Source: an uncultured Oscillospiraceae bacterium (GTDB taxonomy: Bacteria; Bacillota; Clostridia; Oscillospirales; Oscillospiraceae). From it: 49,354 bases of DNA. Positions 40,527 to 49,173 of this stretch are shown piece by piece; the stretch's first letter is position 1, and each line of letters begins with the position of its first letter. Location of the stretch: NCBI GenBank assembly GCA_934546685.1, contig CAKTEB010000005.1, forward strand, positions 1 through 49,354, read 5' to 3'. The notes below the pieces were generated by a model that was not told the origin of the DNA, did not search any database, and worked only from the letters and a program-made list of their open reading frames with translations. A program made the translations under genes and the position numbers.

Positions 40527-41485
40527 CCCAGCTCCACGCCGCTTTGGGCAATGGCCTCCAGAATGCGTCTCTTGGCGGACTCCACGCCCTCGGGATCCGA
40601 AGCGCCAGCCGCCGCCTTATGGCCGCCGCCGCCAAGCAGTCCGCAGATGGCGGAGGCATTGTAGTCCTCGCCGGTGCGCAGAGAGATCTTCGCGCCGCCC
40701 TCCCGGAGCTCCTGGATCATCACGCCGATCTCCACGCCCTCGATGTTCCGGGCAAAGCCGGAGATATCGTCGGTGTCGTCGGCGCCAACGCCCAGGGAAT
40801 CCAGCAGAGCGTTTGTCATGGTGCAGACCCCAACCAGGCCCCCGGCGTAGAACTCCACGGACTCGGTGAGCGCCGACTCCAGCCGGAGACGGCCAATGGT
40901 CTTGGTGCCGAACATGATCTTGTTGATGGGATAGGTGTCCGCTCCCAGATCCTTGAGCTCCGCCGCCACCCGTAGGGTGTTGCCGGTGACATTGGAATAC
41001 TGGAAGCAGCCGGTATCCGTGGAGACAGCCAGGTACAGTGCCTCGGCCATTTTCTTGTCCACCGGGCCCAGGCTCTCAAGGATATCCAGCAACAGCTCGC
41101 CGCAGGCGGCGCATTCCGGCTGGACATTGGTAAACTCCGCATAGCCCTCGTTTGACATGTGGTGGTCAATGGAGAGCACGGTCTTCCCGGCGAAGGCCTC
41201 GCCGTTTAAGGGCAGCAGGTTCTCCGTGGCAAGATCCACAGAGACGATCACCGCGCCCTCCGGCACGGTCTCGGTCTCCAAGCCCGCCACATAGGGCTGG
41301 AACTTGCCGCCGGTCTGGGGATTCTTCCAGATGGCCGCCCGCTTGCCCAGGGCCCGGAGCCCCAGGCACAGCGCCGCAGCGCTGCCCACCGCGTCGCCGT
41401 CGGGCCGCCGATGGTTGAGGATCAGATAGTTGTCATGGCTGAGGAGAAACTCAGCCGTTTCCCGATTCGTCATTGTTTTCGTCAT
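40523..41485 (-). CDS. nrnA: DHH-family phosphoesterase, oligoribonuclease/pAp phosphatase
   Basis: 320 residues from the ATG at 41485 (GAGG nine bases before; ATGs at 41494 and 41473 are alternatives). The metal-binding motifs NHRRPDGDAVGS and SIDHHMSN mark the DHH/DHHA1 family; LLGGGGHKAAAGA is the DHHA1 substrate loop. It degrades short RNA fragments and pAp. Its start overlaps the 3' end of rbfA by about 35 bases. Standard position in this operon. Confidence 0.93.
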   Translation of the reverse strand: MTKTMTNRETAEFLLSHDNYLILNHRRPDGDAVGSAAALCLGLRALGKRAAIWKNPQTGGKFQPYVAGLETETVPEGAVIVSVDLATENLLPLNGEAFAGKTVLSIDHHMSNEGYAEFTNVQPECAACGELLLDILESLGPVDKKMAEALYLAVSTDTGCFQYSNVTGNTLRVAAELKDLGADTYPINKIMFGTKTIGRLRLESALTESVEFYAGGLVGVCTMTNALLDSLGVGADDTDDISGFARNIEGVEIGVMIQELREGGAKISLRTGEDYNASAICGLLGGGGHKAAAGASDPEGVESAKRRILEAIAQSGVELG

Positions 41486-41837
41486 TGGGCTCATCCTCAG
41501 GTATCTCTAGTTTCGACAGAATTTCAAAAATTCTGGTCCCGTGCTCAATGGAGTGATCCTCCTCGAAGACCAGCTCCGGGGTATAGCGGAGCTGGAGCGT
41601 GGAGCCCAGGTGCCGCCGGAGAAAGCCTCCGGCGGACTTCAGGCCCTTCAGGACCTCCTTGCTGCGGGATTTATCGTACACGCTTACATAGACCTTCGCC
41701 GTGCGCAGGTCCGATGCCGTATCCACGGCGGTAATGGTGATCATGCCCTGGACTCTGGGGTCCTTCAGGGAGCGGATGGCGGTGCTGAGCTCCCGCATGA
41801 TCTCCTCATTGATGCGTCCGATCCGGCTGGATGCCAT
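41451..41837 (-). CDS. rbfA: Ribosome-binding factor A
   Basis: 128 residues, KH-like fold (RIGRINEEIMRELSTAIRSLKDPRVQGMITIT). It matures the 5' end region of 16S rRNA in the 30S subunit. It follows infB after 15 bases, and its stop lies inside nrnA. Ends in an acidic Asn/Asp/Glu-rich tail. Confidence 0.96.
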   Translation of the reverse strand: MASSRIGRINEEIMRELSTAIRSLKDPRVQGMITITAVDTASDLRTAKVYVSVYDKSRSKEVLKGLKSAGGFLRRHLGSTLQLRYTPELVFEEDHSIEHGTRIFEILSKLEIPEDEPNDENNDESGNG

Positions 41838-41852
41838 ATGCGTCCCTCCTTC

Positions 41853-44312
41853 TTAGTCCTTGATCTGCTCCATGACGAAGCACTCAAAGACGTCGCCTTC
41901 CTTGATGTCGTTGAATTTATCGATGGTCATGCCGCACTCAAAGCCGGTGGTGACCTCCTTGACGGAGTCCTTGAACCGCTGGAGAGAGCCCAGCTCGCCC
42001 TCGTGTACCACGATGCCGTCGCGGACTACCCGGACGCTGCCGTCCCGCTGGATCTTGCCGTCGTTCACATAGCAGCCTGCCACGGTGCCCACGGAGGAGA
42101 CCTTGTAGGTCTGGCGGACGGTGGCGTGGCCGATGATGACCTCCCGGAACTTGGGAGCCAGCATGCCCTTCATGGCCTTCTCCACCTCTTCAATGCACTC
42201 GTAGATGATCCGGTAGCTACGGATCTCCACGCCCGCACGGGTGGCGGCGGCAGCGGCGGCGGTCTCAGGCCGCACGTTGAAGCCGATGATGATGGCGCCG
42301 GAGGTGGAGGCCAGAAGCACGTCGGACTCGTTCACCGCGCCAACACCGGAATGGATGACCTTTACCTGCACCTCGTCGTTGGAGAGCTTCAGGAGGCTGG
42401 CCTTGACCGCCTCGGCGGAGCCCTGGACGTCGGCCTTGACGATGATGTTCAGGGACTTCATGCTGCCCTCCTGCATGTGGGCAAACAGGTTCTCCAGGGT
42501 CACGGAGCCGCTGAGGTTCTTCACCTGGGAATCCTTCTCGGCCTGCTTCCGCTCCTCAGCCAGCTGACGGGCCATGCGCTCGTCGGCCACGGCGTTGAAG
42601 GTATCGCCTGCCTGGGGCACCTCGGCCATGCCGATGATCTCCACGGGCACAGAGGGGCCTGCGGTCTTGATGGTTCTGCCGCGATAGTCGGTCATGGCGC
42701 GGACACGGCCCACGGCGGTGCCCGCGATGATGACATCGCCCTGGTTCAGGGTGCCGTTCTGCACCAGCAGAGTGGAGACGGGGCCGCGGCCCTTGTCCAG
42801 GCGGGCTTCGATGACGGTGCCGGAGGCCTCGCGGTTGGGGTTGGCCTTGAGCTCCCGCATCTCAGCGGTGAGGACGACCATCTCCAGCAGCTCCTGAACG
42901 CCCATGCCGGTCTTGGCGGAGATCTCGCACATGATGGTGTCGCCGCCGTATTCCTCGGGGATCAGGTCGTACTTCATGATCTCCTGCTTGATGCGCTCGG
43001 GGTTGGCGCCGGGCAGATCCATCTTGTTGATGGCAACAATAATGGGGATCTCGGCGGCCTTGGCGTGGTTGATGGACTCCACGGTCTGGGGCATGATGCC
43101 GTCGTCTGCGGCCACCACCAGGATGGCCACGTCGGTACACATGGCGCCCCGGGCACGCATGGAGGTAAATGCCTCATGGCCGGGGGTATCCAGGAAGGTG
43201 ATGGTGCTGCCGTTCACGTCTACCTGGTAAGCACCGATGGCCTGGGTGATGCCGCCGGCCTCGCCGGAGGCCACATGGGCCTTGCGCACATAGTCGAGGA
43301 GGCTGGTCTTGCCGTGGTCAACGTGACCCATAACAACGACGACAGGGGGACGGTTCTCCAGCTCGTCCTCGGTGTCCACATGGTCGTTGATGAGCCGCTC
43401 CTCGGTGGTGACGATGATCTCCTTCTCCACCTTGCAGCCCATCTCCTCGGCGATGATGGCGGCGGTCTCGTAGTCGATGACCTCGGAGACGGAGGCCATG
43501 ATGCCGTTCTTGATGAGGCAGCGGACTACCTCCGCGCCGGTCTTCTTCATGCGGGAGGCCAGCTCGCCCACGCTGATCTCGTCGGGGATGGAGACCTTGA
43601 CCGGAGCCTTCTTGGCGATCTCCAGCTGGAGGCGGCGCATCTTCTCCTGCTCCTCGTTCCGGCGCTTGTTGCCGAAGTTGCCGCCCTTCTTGTTCTTGTT
43701 GCCGCCCACTCTTACCTTCTTGCTGGTGTACTTCTGGGCCTTCTCGGGCACCAGAGCGTCCACCCGATCGTCAAAGCGGTCGGCGTTGACGGTGACGCGG
43801 CTGGTATCCACCACCCGGCGCTCCTTCTTGCGCTTGGGGGGCTGAGCGGCCTGGGTCTGCTGCTGGGGCTGGGCAGACTGGGCCTGGCCGCCGTTCTGGC
43901 CCTGGGCCTTGGGCTGATTCTGGCTCTGGCCCTGGGGCCTCTGGGGCTGCTGAGCCTGGGGCTTCTTGCCCTGGTTCTGGCCCTGGGCCTGGGGCTTGGG
44001 AGCCTGGGCCTGGGGCTTGGGAGCCTGGGCCTTCTCGCCCTGGGGCTTCTCGGCCTTGGGGGCGTCCTCCACCACCAGGAGCTCCGGGTTGTCCTGGGCC
44101 TGCATCCGGGCCGCAAAGACCTCCTCGATGGACTCGATCTGGTTCTGCTTGGTGATGAGGTCGAATACCAGGTTCAGCTGGTCGTCGGAGAGCACCTGGG
44201 CGCTGGACTTAGGCGCTTCAAAATGCTCCGTCACCATGCCCATGATGCTCTTGGTGGGCATGTCAAAATCCTTGGCTACCTCACGAATCTTATATTTCAC
44301 GAAACTGCTCAT
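41853..44312 (-). CDS. infB: Translation initiation factor IF-2
   Basis: 819 residues. An N-terminal IF2_N-type helical segment (KYKIREVAKDFDMPTK) is followed by a low-complexity region rich in Gln/Lys/Pro/Ala (about 90-160), a second IF2_N domain, and the G domain with GHVDHGKT near residue 329, DTPGHE and NKMD. C-terminal domains II-IV complete the protein. It places initiator tRNA on the 30S subunit. The Q/K/P repeats explain the long antisense open frame over this gene. Confidence 0.98.
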   Translation of the reverse strand: MSSFVKYKIREVAKDFDMPTKSIMGMVTEHFEAPKSSAQVLSDDQLNLVFDLITKQNQIESIEEVFAARMQAQDNPELLVVEDAPKAEKPQGEKAQAPKPQAQAPKPQAQGQNQGKKPQAQQPQRPQGQSQNQPKAQGQNGGQAQSAQPQQQTQAAQPPKRKKERRVVDTSRVTVNADRFDDRVDALVPEKAQKYTSKKVRVGGNKNKKGGNFGNKRRNEEQEKMRRLQLEIAKKAPVKVSIPDEISVGELASRMKKTGAEVVRCLIKNGIMASVSEVIDYETAAIIAEEMGCKVEKEIIVTTEERLINDHVDTEDELENRPPVVVVMGHVDHGKTSLLDYVRKAHVASGEAGGITQAIGAYQVDVNGSTITFLDTPGHEAFTSMRARGAMCTDVAILVVAADDGIMPQTVESINHAKAAEIPIIVAINKMDLPGANPERIKQEIMKYDLIPEEYGGDTIMCEISAKTGMGVQELLEMVVLTAEMRELKANPNREASGTVIEARLDKGRGPVSTLLVQNGTLNQGDVIIAGTAVGRVRAMTDYRGRTIKTAGPSVPVEIIGMAEVPQAGDTFNAVADERMARQLAEERKQAEKDSQVKNLSGSVTLENLFAHMQEGSMKSLNIIVKADVQGSAEAVKASLLKLSNDEVQVKVIHSGVGAVNESDVLLASTSGAIIIGFNVRPETAAAAAATRAGVEIRSYRIIYECIEEVEKAMKGMLAPKFREVIIGHATVRQTYKVSSVGTVAGCYVNDGKIQRDGSVRVVRDGIVVHEGELGSLQRFKDSVKEVTTGFECGMTIDKFNDIKEGDVFECFVMEQIKD

Positions 44313-44332
44313 AGAGCCACCTCCATAACTAC

Positions 44333-44743
44333 TTATTTCTTACCCTTTTTCCGCTGGGCGCGCTTCCGCTCGTTCTGGCGCTGCTTCATGTAGGCCGCCT
44401 TTTCTCTTACGGCCTGAAGCTGAGTCTCATATAATTCCGGCTGCTCCAGAGTCTCTAAAAACCGCTGGGCCAGGAATACGTCAGTGAGGGCGATCATGGC
44501 CACGGAATTCCGCCCGAATACCGCCCCCAGCGCGTCCTTGTCCTGGGGGATCTGAACCAGGGGACTTTCATGCAGGGAGGCGAAGGACTGGGCCCTCCGC
44601 ACCGTATGCCCTGCCGCGTCGGAGGCCAGAACGATGAGCCGGGCCTTGCCCGCCCGGGCTGCGGCTCCCACAGGCTCCTCGCCTACCTCCACATTTCCGC
44701 CCTTCTGGGCAATGCCCAGAAGGCCCAGGGCCTTTTCATTCAT
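44333..44743 (-). CDS. ylxQ: L7Ae-family ribosomal-like RNA-binding protein
   Basis: 136 residues from MNEKALGLLGIAQKGGNVEVGEE, an L7Ae/L30e/S12e fold, with a basic tail (QRQNERKRAQRKKGKK). Its start overlaps the rnpM stop by 8 bases. Kink-turn RNA binding is expected from the family. Located in the conserved nusA-rnpM-ylxQ-infB order. Confidence 0.92.
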   Translation of the reverse strand: MNEKALGLLGIAQKGGNVEVGEEPVGAAARAGKARLIVLASDAAGHTVRRAQSFASLHESPLVQIPQDKDALGAVFGRNSVAMIALTDVFLAQRFLETLEQPELYETQLQAVREKAAYMKQRQNERKRAQRKKGKK

Positions 44744-45005
44744 TCTCCGCGCCCTCCATCTGCTGCTCCAGCTGCTGGAAGATCTCCGGCGGAATGGCGG
44801 TCTCAAAGCCCCGGGACAGGGCCCCGGACTTCATGGCCCGGCGCAGGCACTCCCTGCTGCGGCACACATACGCGCCGCGGCCCGGAGCCTTGCCCTTGAG
44901 GTCCATGGAGATCACGCCCTCCGGGGATTTTACCACCCGCACCAGATCCTTTTTCGGTTTCATTTCCCGGCAGCCAACACACTGCCGCATTGGGATCTTC
45001 TTCAT
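44736..45005 (-). CDS. rnpM: YlxR-family RNase P modulator
   Basis: 89 residues with the family signature MRQCVGCREMKPKKDLVRVV and GRGAYVCRSRECL. Members bind RNA, and the Bacillus homologue modulates RNase P. Between nusA and ylxQ, as usual in Firmicutes. Confidence 0.95.
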   Translation of the reverse strand: MKKIPMRQCVGCREMKPKKDLVRVVKSPEGVISMDLKGKAPGRGAYVCRSRECLRRAMKSGALSRGFETAIPPEIFQQLEQQMEGAENE

Positions 45006-45040
45006 AACACACCTCTTTCGGATCGCGCGCCGTCCTGGGC

Positions 45041-46273
45041 TCAGTCGTCCAGGGTCACCAGCTCGTCGGGAGTCTCTGCGGTCTGGGCCTCAGTGCGCTC
45101 AGCACTCTCGGTCTCTGCGCTCTCAGCATTCTCAGCGGGCTCGTCAGCCAACAGCTCCTCGTCCTCGTCTGCCTCCTGCTGCTCGGCAGCGGCGGCCGCG
45201 GCCTGGGCCTCCTCCTCCGCCAGCTCCCGGGCTGCGGTCTTGGATTTGATGTCGATCTTATAGCCGGTGAGCCGGGCTGCCAGCCGGGCGTTCTGGCCCT
45301 CCTTGCCGATGGCCAGGGACAGCTGATCGTCGGGCACCACCACCCGGCAGTTCTTGGTGCCGGGATAGGTGATGACCTCCAGCACGTCGGCGGGAGACAG
45401 GGCCGCCGCCACAAACTCGGCGGGATCCTCGGAATACTTGATAATATCCATCTTCTCTCCGCCCAGCTCGTCCACCACAGCGCCAACACGGCCGCCTCTG
45501 GGGCCAACGCAGGTGCCCACGGGGTCGATATCCGGGTCAGAGGCCCAGACGGCCAGCTTGGTACGGCTGCCGGCCTCCCGGGCGATGGACTTCACCTCTA
45601 CGGTGCCGTCGGCGATCTCGGGAACCTCCAGCTCAAACAGGCGCTTTACCAGGCCGGGATGGGTACGGGACACCATCATCTGGGCCCCATGGCTGGACTT
45701 GCGCACATCCACCACATAGACGCGGATGGTATCGCCCTCGATCCACTCCTCGCCGGGGACCTGCTCGCCCTCGCTGAGGTAGGCGTCCATCTTGTCGCTG
45801 CCGGTGCCGATGCGGACGGTGATGCCATGGTTGATGGGATCGATCCGCAGCACGGTGCCGGTGAGCATCTCATGGGACTTGGAGGTGAAGCGGCCATAGG
45901 CTGCTTCCCGCTCGGCCTCCCGGATTCCCTGGATAATAACGCCCTTGGCGGTCTGGGCGGCGATGCGGCCAAACTGCTTGGCCTTCATGTCCACCTCTAC
46001 GACGTCGCCCTCCACGGCGCCGGGCATGTACTTCTGGGCCTCGGCGATGGAGATCTCGGTGGCGGGGAACTGGACGTCCTCCACCACTTCCTTCTGGACG
46101 TACATCTTCATCTCGCCGTCTACGATGTTGACGACCACGTTCTCGGTGTAGCCGGTGTGATCCTTCTTATAGGCGGCCAGCAGCGCCTGGGTGATCTTCT
46201 CCAGCATATAGTCCTTGGGGATGCCCTTTTCCTTTTCCAGCTGGTCCAGCGCTCCCATAATTTCGGCGTTCAT
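45041..46273 (-). CDS. nusA: Transcription termination/antitermination factor NusA
   Basis: 410 residues: N-terminal RNA polymerase-binding domain (MNAEIMGALDQLEKEKGIPKD), S1 domain (about 130-205), two KH domains (GVGPRGGRV-type GTCVGPRGGR segment), and an acidic Glu/Ala/Thr tail from about 345 in place of the E. coli C-terminal repeats. It controls pausing and hairpin-dependent termination, so the hairpin in this operon's own leader is a possible feedback site. Confidence 0.97.
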   Translation of the reverse strand: MNAEIMGALDQLEKEKGIPKDYMLEKITQALLAAYKKDHTGYTENVVVNIVDGEMKMYVQKEVVEDVQFPATEISIAEAQKYMPGAVEGDVVEVDMKAKQFGRIAAQTAKGVIIQGIREAEREAAYGRFTSKSHEMLTGTVLRIDPINHGITVRIGTGSDKMDAYLSEGEQVPGEEWIEGDTIRVYVVDVRKSSHGAQMMVSRTHPGLVKRLFELEVPEIADGTVEVKSIAREAGSRTKLAVWASDPDIDPVGTCVGPRGGRVGAVVDELGGEKMDIIKYSEDPAEFVAAALSPADVLEVITYPGTKNCRVVVPDDQLSLAIGKEGQNARLAARLTGYKIDIKSKTAARELAEEEAQAAAAAAEQQEADEDEELLADEPAENAESAETESAERTEAQTAETPDELVTLDD

Positions 46274-46290
46274 TTTTCAAATTCCTCCAA

Positions 46291-46746
46291 TCAGAACTCG
46301 GCATAGAGCCGCACCATGGCGGTCTCCTCCGGCGTAAAGGTCATGGCTTCTTCTCCGGCCTCCAGGGTGACGGTACCGTTTTGGTAGTCCTTCAGGACGC
46401 CGATATATTCTTTCCGTCCGTCTCTGGGACGATACAGCCGCAGCAGCACCTTGGAGCCCAGAAACTGCTGAAAATCCCCGGGACGCTTCAGCACCCGCTC
46501 GCAGCCCGCGGAGCAGACCTCGAAGGTGTAGCTGTCGGGAATGGGGTCCTCCTCGTCCAGGATGGGATCCAGGGCCCGGGACACGTTTTCGCAGTCGTTG
46601 ATATCCACCGCGCCGTCCTTGTCGATATAGACCCGGAGGAACCAGTCCGCGCCCTCCCGGACGTACTCTACGTCCCAAATTTTAAGGCCGAACTGGGCCG
46701 CCACCGGCTCTGCCAGCTTCCATACCTGATCTGTGATTTTACTCAT
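46291..46746 (-). CDS. rimP: Ribosome maturation factor RimP
   Basis: 151 residues. KITDQVWKLAEPVAAQFGLKIWDVEYVREGADWFLRVYID is the typical N-terminal RimP segment, and an SH3-like C-terminal part follows. It acts in 30S assembly. First gene of the operon that runs to ribF; ribosome site GGGGG before the ATG. Confidence 0.96.
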   Translation of the reverse strand: MSKITDQVWKLAEPVAAQFGLKIWDVEYVREGADWFLRVYIDKDGAVDINDCENVSRALDPILDEEDPIPDSYTFEVCSAGCERVLKRPGDFQQFLGSKVLLRLYRPRDGRKEYIGVLKDYQNGTVTLEAGEEAMTFTPEETAMVRLYAEF

Positions 46747-46767
46747 ATTGCCCCCTTAATCAGCAAG

Positions 46768-46791
46768 AAAGAGTGGGCCACTGGCCCACTC
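46768..46791 (-). terminator. Terminator-like hairpin in the rimP-nusA leader
   Basis: A perfect 9-bp stem GAGTGGGCC/GGCCCACTC with a 3-base loop, followed on the minus strand by TTTCTTG. It lies downstream of the promoter at 46817-46845 and before rimP, so it may attenuate the operon rather than end the upstream one. Confidence 0.7.
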
Positions 46792-46816
46792 CCTAAACGA
46801 ACATACTTACAATGGA

Positions 46817-46845
46817 ATTATAACACGCCTTCCATGGATTTGCAA
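46817..46845 (-). promoter_or_regulatory. Promoter of the rimP-nusA-infB-ribF operon
   Basis: Minus-strand TTGCAA (46840-46845), a 17-base spacer and a consensus TATAAT (46817-46822). Expected start near 46810. Confidence 0.8.
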
Positions 46846-46892
46846 GGCTTTTCCCGCGATCTCCGAAAAACTTTTTCCGTTTTTTCGCAGGA

Positions 46893-47735
46893 TCAGAGGG
46901 TTCCGGCGGCATGGCGGGTGGCGTGGCAGCTCATATTCACCACGCAGGGCAGCCCCGCAATATGGGTGGCGTAGTGCCGAATGTGCACGGCCAGAGCCGT
47001 GGTGATGCCGCCCATGCCCTGGGGGCCGATGCCCAGGCGGTTGATGTGCTCCAAGAGCACCCGCTCCTTCTCGGCGTAGAATTCGTCGGGGCTAGGCCGA
47101 TCCATGGGCATCAGCAGGGCCTTTTTGGCCTCCAGGGCGCACTGCTCGATGGTGCCCCCCAGGCCCACGCCCACCACCACCGGGGGGCAGGGGTTGGAGC
47201 CCGCCGTGGAGACGCTGGAGACGATCCAGTCCTCGATATCCTGCCAGGAGGCCGCGGGGGTAAACATCTTCATGGCGGACATATTCTCGCTGCCGAAGCC
47301 CTTGGGGGCCACGGTGATGGAGAAGACGTCCCCGGGGACGATCTCCGTATGGATCACCGCCGGGGTGTTGTCCCCTGTGTTCTGCCGCCGCAGGGGATCC
47401 GCCACCACGGAGCAGCGCAGGCAGCCGTTTAAGTAGCCGTTATGGACGCCCAGGTTGATGGCCTCCACCAGGCTCCCACCGGTGATATGCACCTCCTGGC
47501 CCAGCTCCAGAAAGATCACGGCCATACCGGTATCCTGGCAGATGGGCACGCCCTTTTCCCTGGCCATCTGAAAATTCCTGGTGATATCCTGGAGAATGCC
47601 CTTACCCACCGGGCTCTCCTCCTGCTTCTCCGCCTCCATGATGACCCGGCACAGGTCATCGGGCAGGACATTTGCCGCCTGGATGCACAGGCGCTCCACC
47701 AGAGCCGAAACATCGGCGCATGCAATCTCTCTCAT
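46893..47735 (-). CDS. Class I fumarate hydratase, alpha-type subunit (FumA/TtdA N-terminal family)
   Basis: 280 residues from the ATG just after the amidohydrolase stop (AAGGAAG upstream). Family motifs CQDTGMAVIF, ADPLRRQNTGDNTPAVIH, GSENMSAMKMF and NPCPPVVVGVGLGGT supply the 4Fe-4S and substrate residues of oxygen-sensitive fumarase or L-tartrate dehydratase. The beta subunit normally encoded next to it is missing: the downstream gene is rimP. Either the beta gene is elsewhere or the substrate differs. The pairing with an amidohydrolase is also unusual. Confidence 0.9.
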   Translation of the reverse strand: MREIACADVSALVERLCIQAANVLPDDLCRVIMEAEKQEESPVGKGILQDITRNFQMAREKGVPICQDTGMAVIFLELGQEVHITGGSLVEAINLGVHNGYLNGCLRCSVVADPLRRQNTGDNTPAVIHTEIVPGDVFSITVAPKGFGSENMSAMKMFTPAASWQDIEDWIVSSVSTAGSNPCPPVVVGVGLGGTIEQCALEAKKALLMPMDRPSPDEFYAEKERVLLEHINRLGIGPQGMGGITTALAVHIRHYATHIAGLPCVVNMSCHATRHAAGTL

Positions 47736-47736
47736 A

Positions 47737-48891
47737 TTACAGGCACTTCCTTCCCAAAGAATAAACGTCTGTGACCTTGCTGGACAGCTCCAGGGGATCC
47801 CCGGTGAGGAGCACCAGATCCGCGTCCTTCCCCGCCTCCAGGCTGCCGATCCGGTCATCCAGCCCGGCGATCCGGGCGGGGTTGATGGTGATGGCCGCCA
47901 GCGCATCATCATGGCTGAGCCCGGAGCGCATGGCCATGGCCGCGCACAGAGGCAGATACTGGAGGGGCGTTTCCGGATGATCGGTGCAGATGGAGCAGAG
48001 CACACCGTTTTCCGTCAGCACTGCCGGGCCGGAGAAGCTCATGTTCCGGAGCTCCGGCTTGCAGCGGTCAAGGAGGTTGGGGCCGGTGACGATCCGGGCC
48101 TGCTCCTCCCGCATGATATCCGGGGCCAGGTAGCTCTCGGTGCCGTGGATGATGACGCAGTCCAGGTCAAACTCCTTGGAAATGCGCATGGCCGTGAAGA
48201 TATCGTCCAGCCGATGGGCGTGGAAATGGGCCTGGCACTGCCGCCGGAGCACCGGGATCAGAGCCTCCAGCTTCATGTCGAAGTCCGGGGCGTCCAGCTC
48301 CGGATCCTCCTGGGCCCGCTCCTGCTTTTCCGTGTACTCCTGGGCCTTCCGGAGGTTCTCCCGGATCAGGGCCGCCGTGGCCATCCGGGTCACAGGCGTC
48401 TCGTCCCGGTCATTGTAGGTGGATTTCGGATTCTCCCCCAGGGCGAACTTCATGGCCGCCGGGGCCCTCAGGATCATATCGTCGATGCGCCGCCCATAGG
48501 TGCGGATGGCCGCCGCCTGGCCCGCGATGGGATTAGCGGAGCCCGGGGCCACGATCACCGTGGTGACGCCGCCGTTCCGCGCGTCCTCAAAGGTGCGGTC
48601 CATGGGGTTGATGGCGTCGATGACCCGGAGCTGGGGCGTCACCGGGTCAGTGGCCTCATTGCAGTCCTCGGCCTCGAAGCCCACGCCGTCGCCAAAGAGC
48701 CCCAGGTGGGTATGGATGTCGATGAAGCCCGGCATGAGCCACCGGCCCTCCGCGTCCAGGACCTCCTCCCCGGGCTCCGTGGTGTAATCCGTCATGGGGC
48801 CCAGGGCCCGGATGGTGCGGTCAAACCGCAGGAAGCCATCGGGGATGGGGGCGGAGACCACGGGGTAAATGTACGCATGGATGATGACCAT
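47737..48891 (-). CDS. Metal-dependent amidohydrolase
   Basis: 384 residues from MVIIHAYIYPVVSAPIPDGF (AAGGAG upstream). The metal-binding HTH (H60/H62 in GFIDIHTHLG), a later HFHAH motif, VIIHGTE and the CTDHPETP aspartate are typical of the imidazolonepropionase-like/dihydroorotase-like amidohydrolase superfamily. It hydrolyses a C-N bond of an unknown substrate in the cytoplasm. Two bases separate its stop from the fumarase ATG, so the products could feed the same pathway. Confidence 0.88.
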   Translation of the reverse strand: MVIIHAYIYPVVSAPIPDGFLRFDRTIRALGPMTDYTTEPGEEVLDAEGRWLMPGFIDIHTHLGLFGDGVGFEAEDCNEATDPVTPQLRVIDAINPMDRTFEDARNGGVTTVIVAPGSANPIAGQAAAIRTYGRRIDDMILRAPAAMKFALGENPKSTYNDRDETPVTRMATAALIRENLRKAQEYTEKQERAQEDPELDAPDFDMKLEALIPVLRRQCQAHFHAHRLDDIFTAMRISKEFDLDCVIIHGTESYLAPDIMREEQARIVTGPNLLDRCKPELRNMSFSGPAVLTENGVLCSICTDHPETPLQYLPLCAAMAMRSGLSHDDALAAITINPARIAGLDDRIGSLEAGKDADLVLLTGDPLELSSKVTDVYSLGRKCL

Positions 48892-48984
48892 TGCTATGCT
48901 CCTTTTCGATGAATGATGGGTGGGGGAATCATGTAGACGGGGTTCTGACATTAGGTTCTGTAACGCTCTGTGCAACCAGTGCCC

Positions 48985-49140
48985 TCCGGGGGCCATATCT
49001 TTCTTTGCGTGAAGAAAGATATGGAAGAAAGACACGCCAAAGGGCTCTGCCCTTTGGAATCCCGTTTTTCATGTTTGACAGTGATTTGACGTATCGGTTC
49101 CAGACGGGTCCGCATCGGTGCCTAGCCCGAATTCTAATCG
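48985..49140 (-). repeat. Structured dispersed repeat, copy 2 (block A with two hairpins)
   Basis: Read on the minus strand this matches 31387-31545: the conserved block (ATTCGGGCTAGGCACC to CCGATACGTCAAATC) followed by stems CCAAAGGGC/GCCCTTTGG (49037-49057) and CCATATCTTTCTT/AAGAAAGATATGG (48993-49024). The stems differ from copy 1 by paired, compensatory changes. No gene is seen from 48892 to the end. Confidence 0.85.
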
Positions 49141-49173
49141 CAAGGGGCGCTCCGCTTATCCCCCCTTGCTCGT

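Noticed and set aside
41541..44393. Plus-strand open frame of 950 residues opposite infB
   Set aside because: Shadow of infB; the repetitive Leu/Gly sequence mirrors the Gln/Pro-rich IF-2 linker.
46768..46791. Simple terminator of the fumarase gene
   Set aside because: Not excluded, but the promoter for rimP lies upstream of the hairpin, so at least part of its role should be in the rimP leader; recorded as an attenuator candidate instead.
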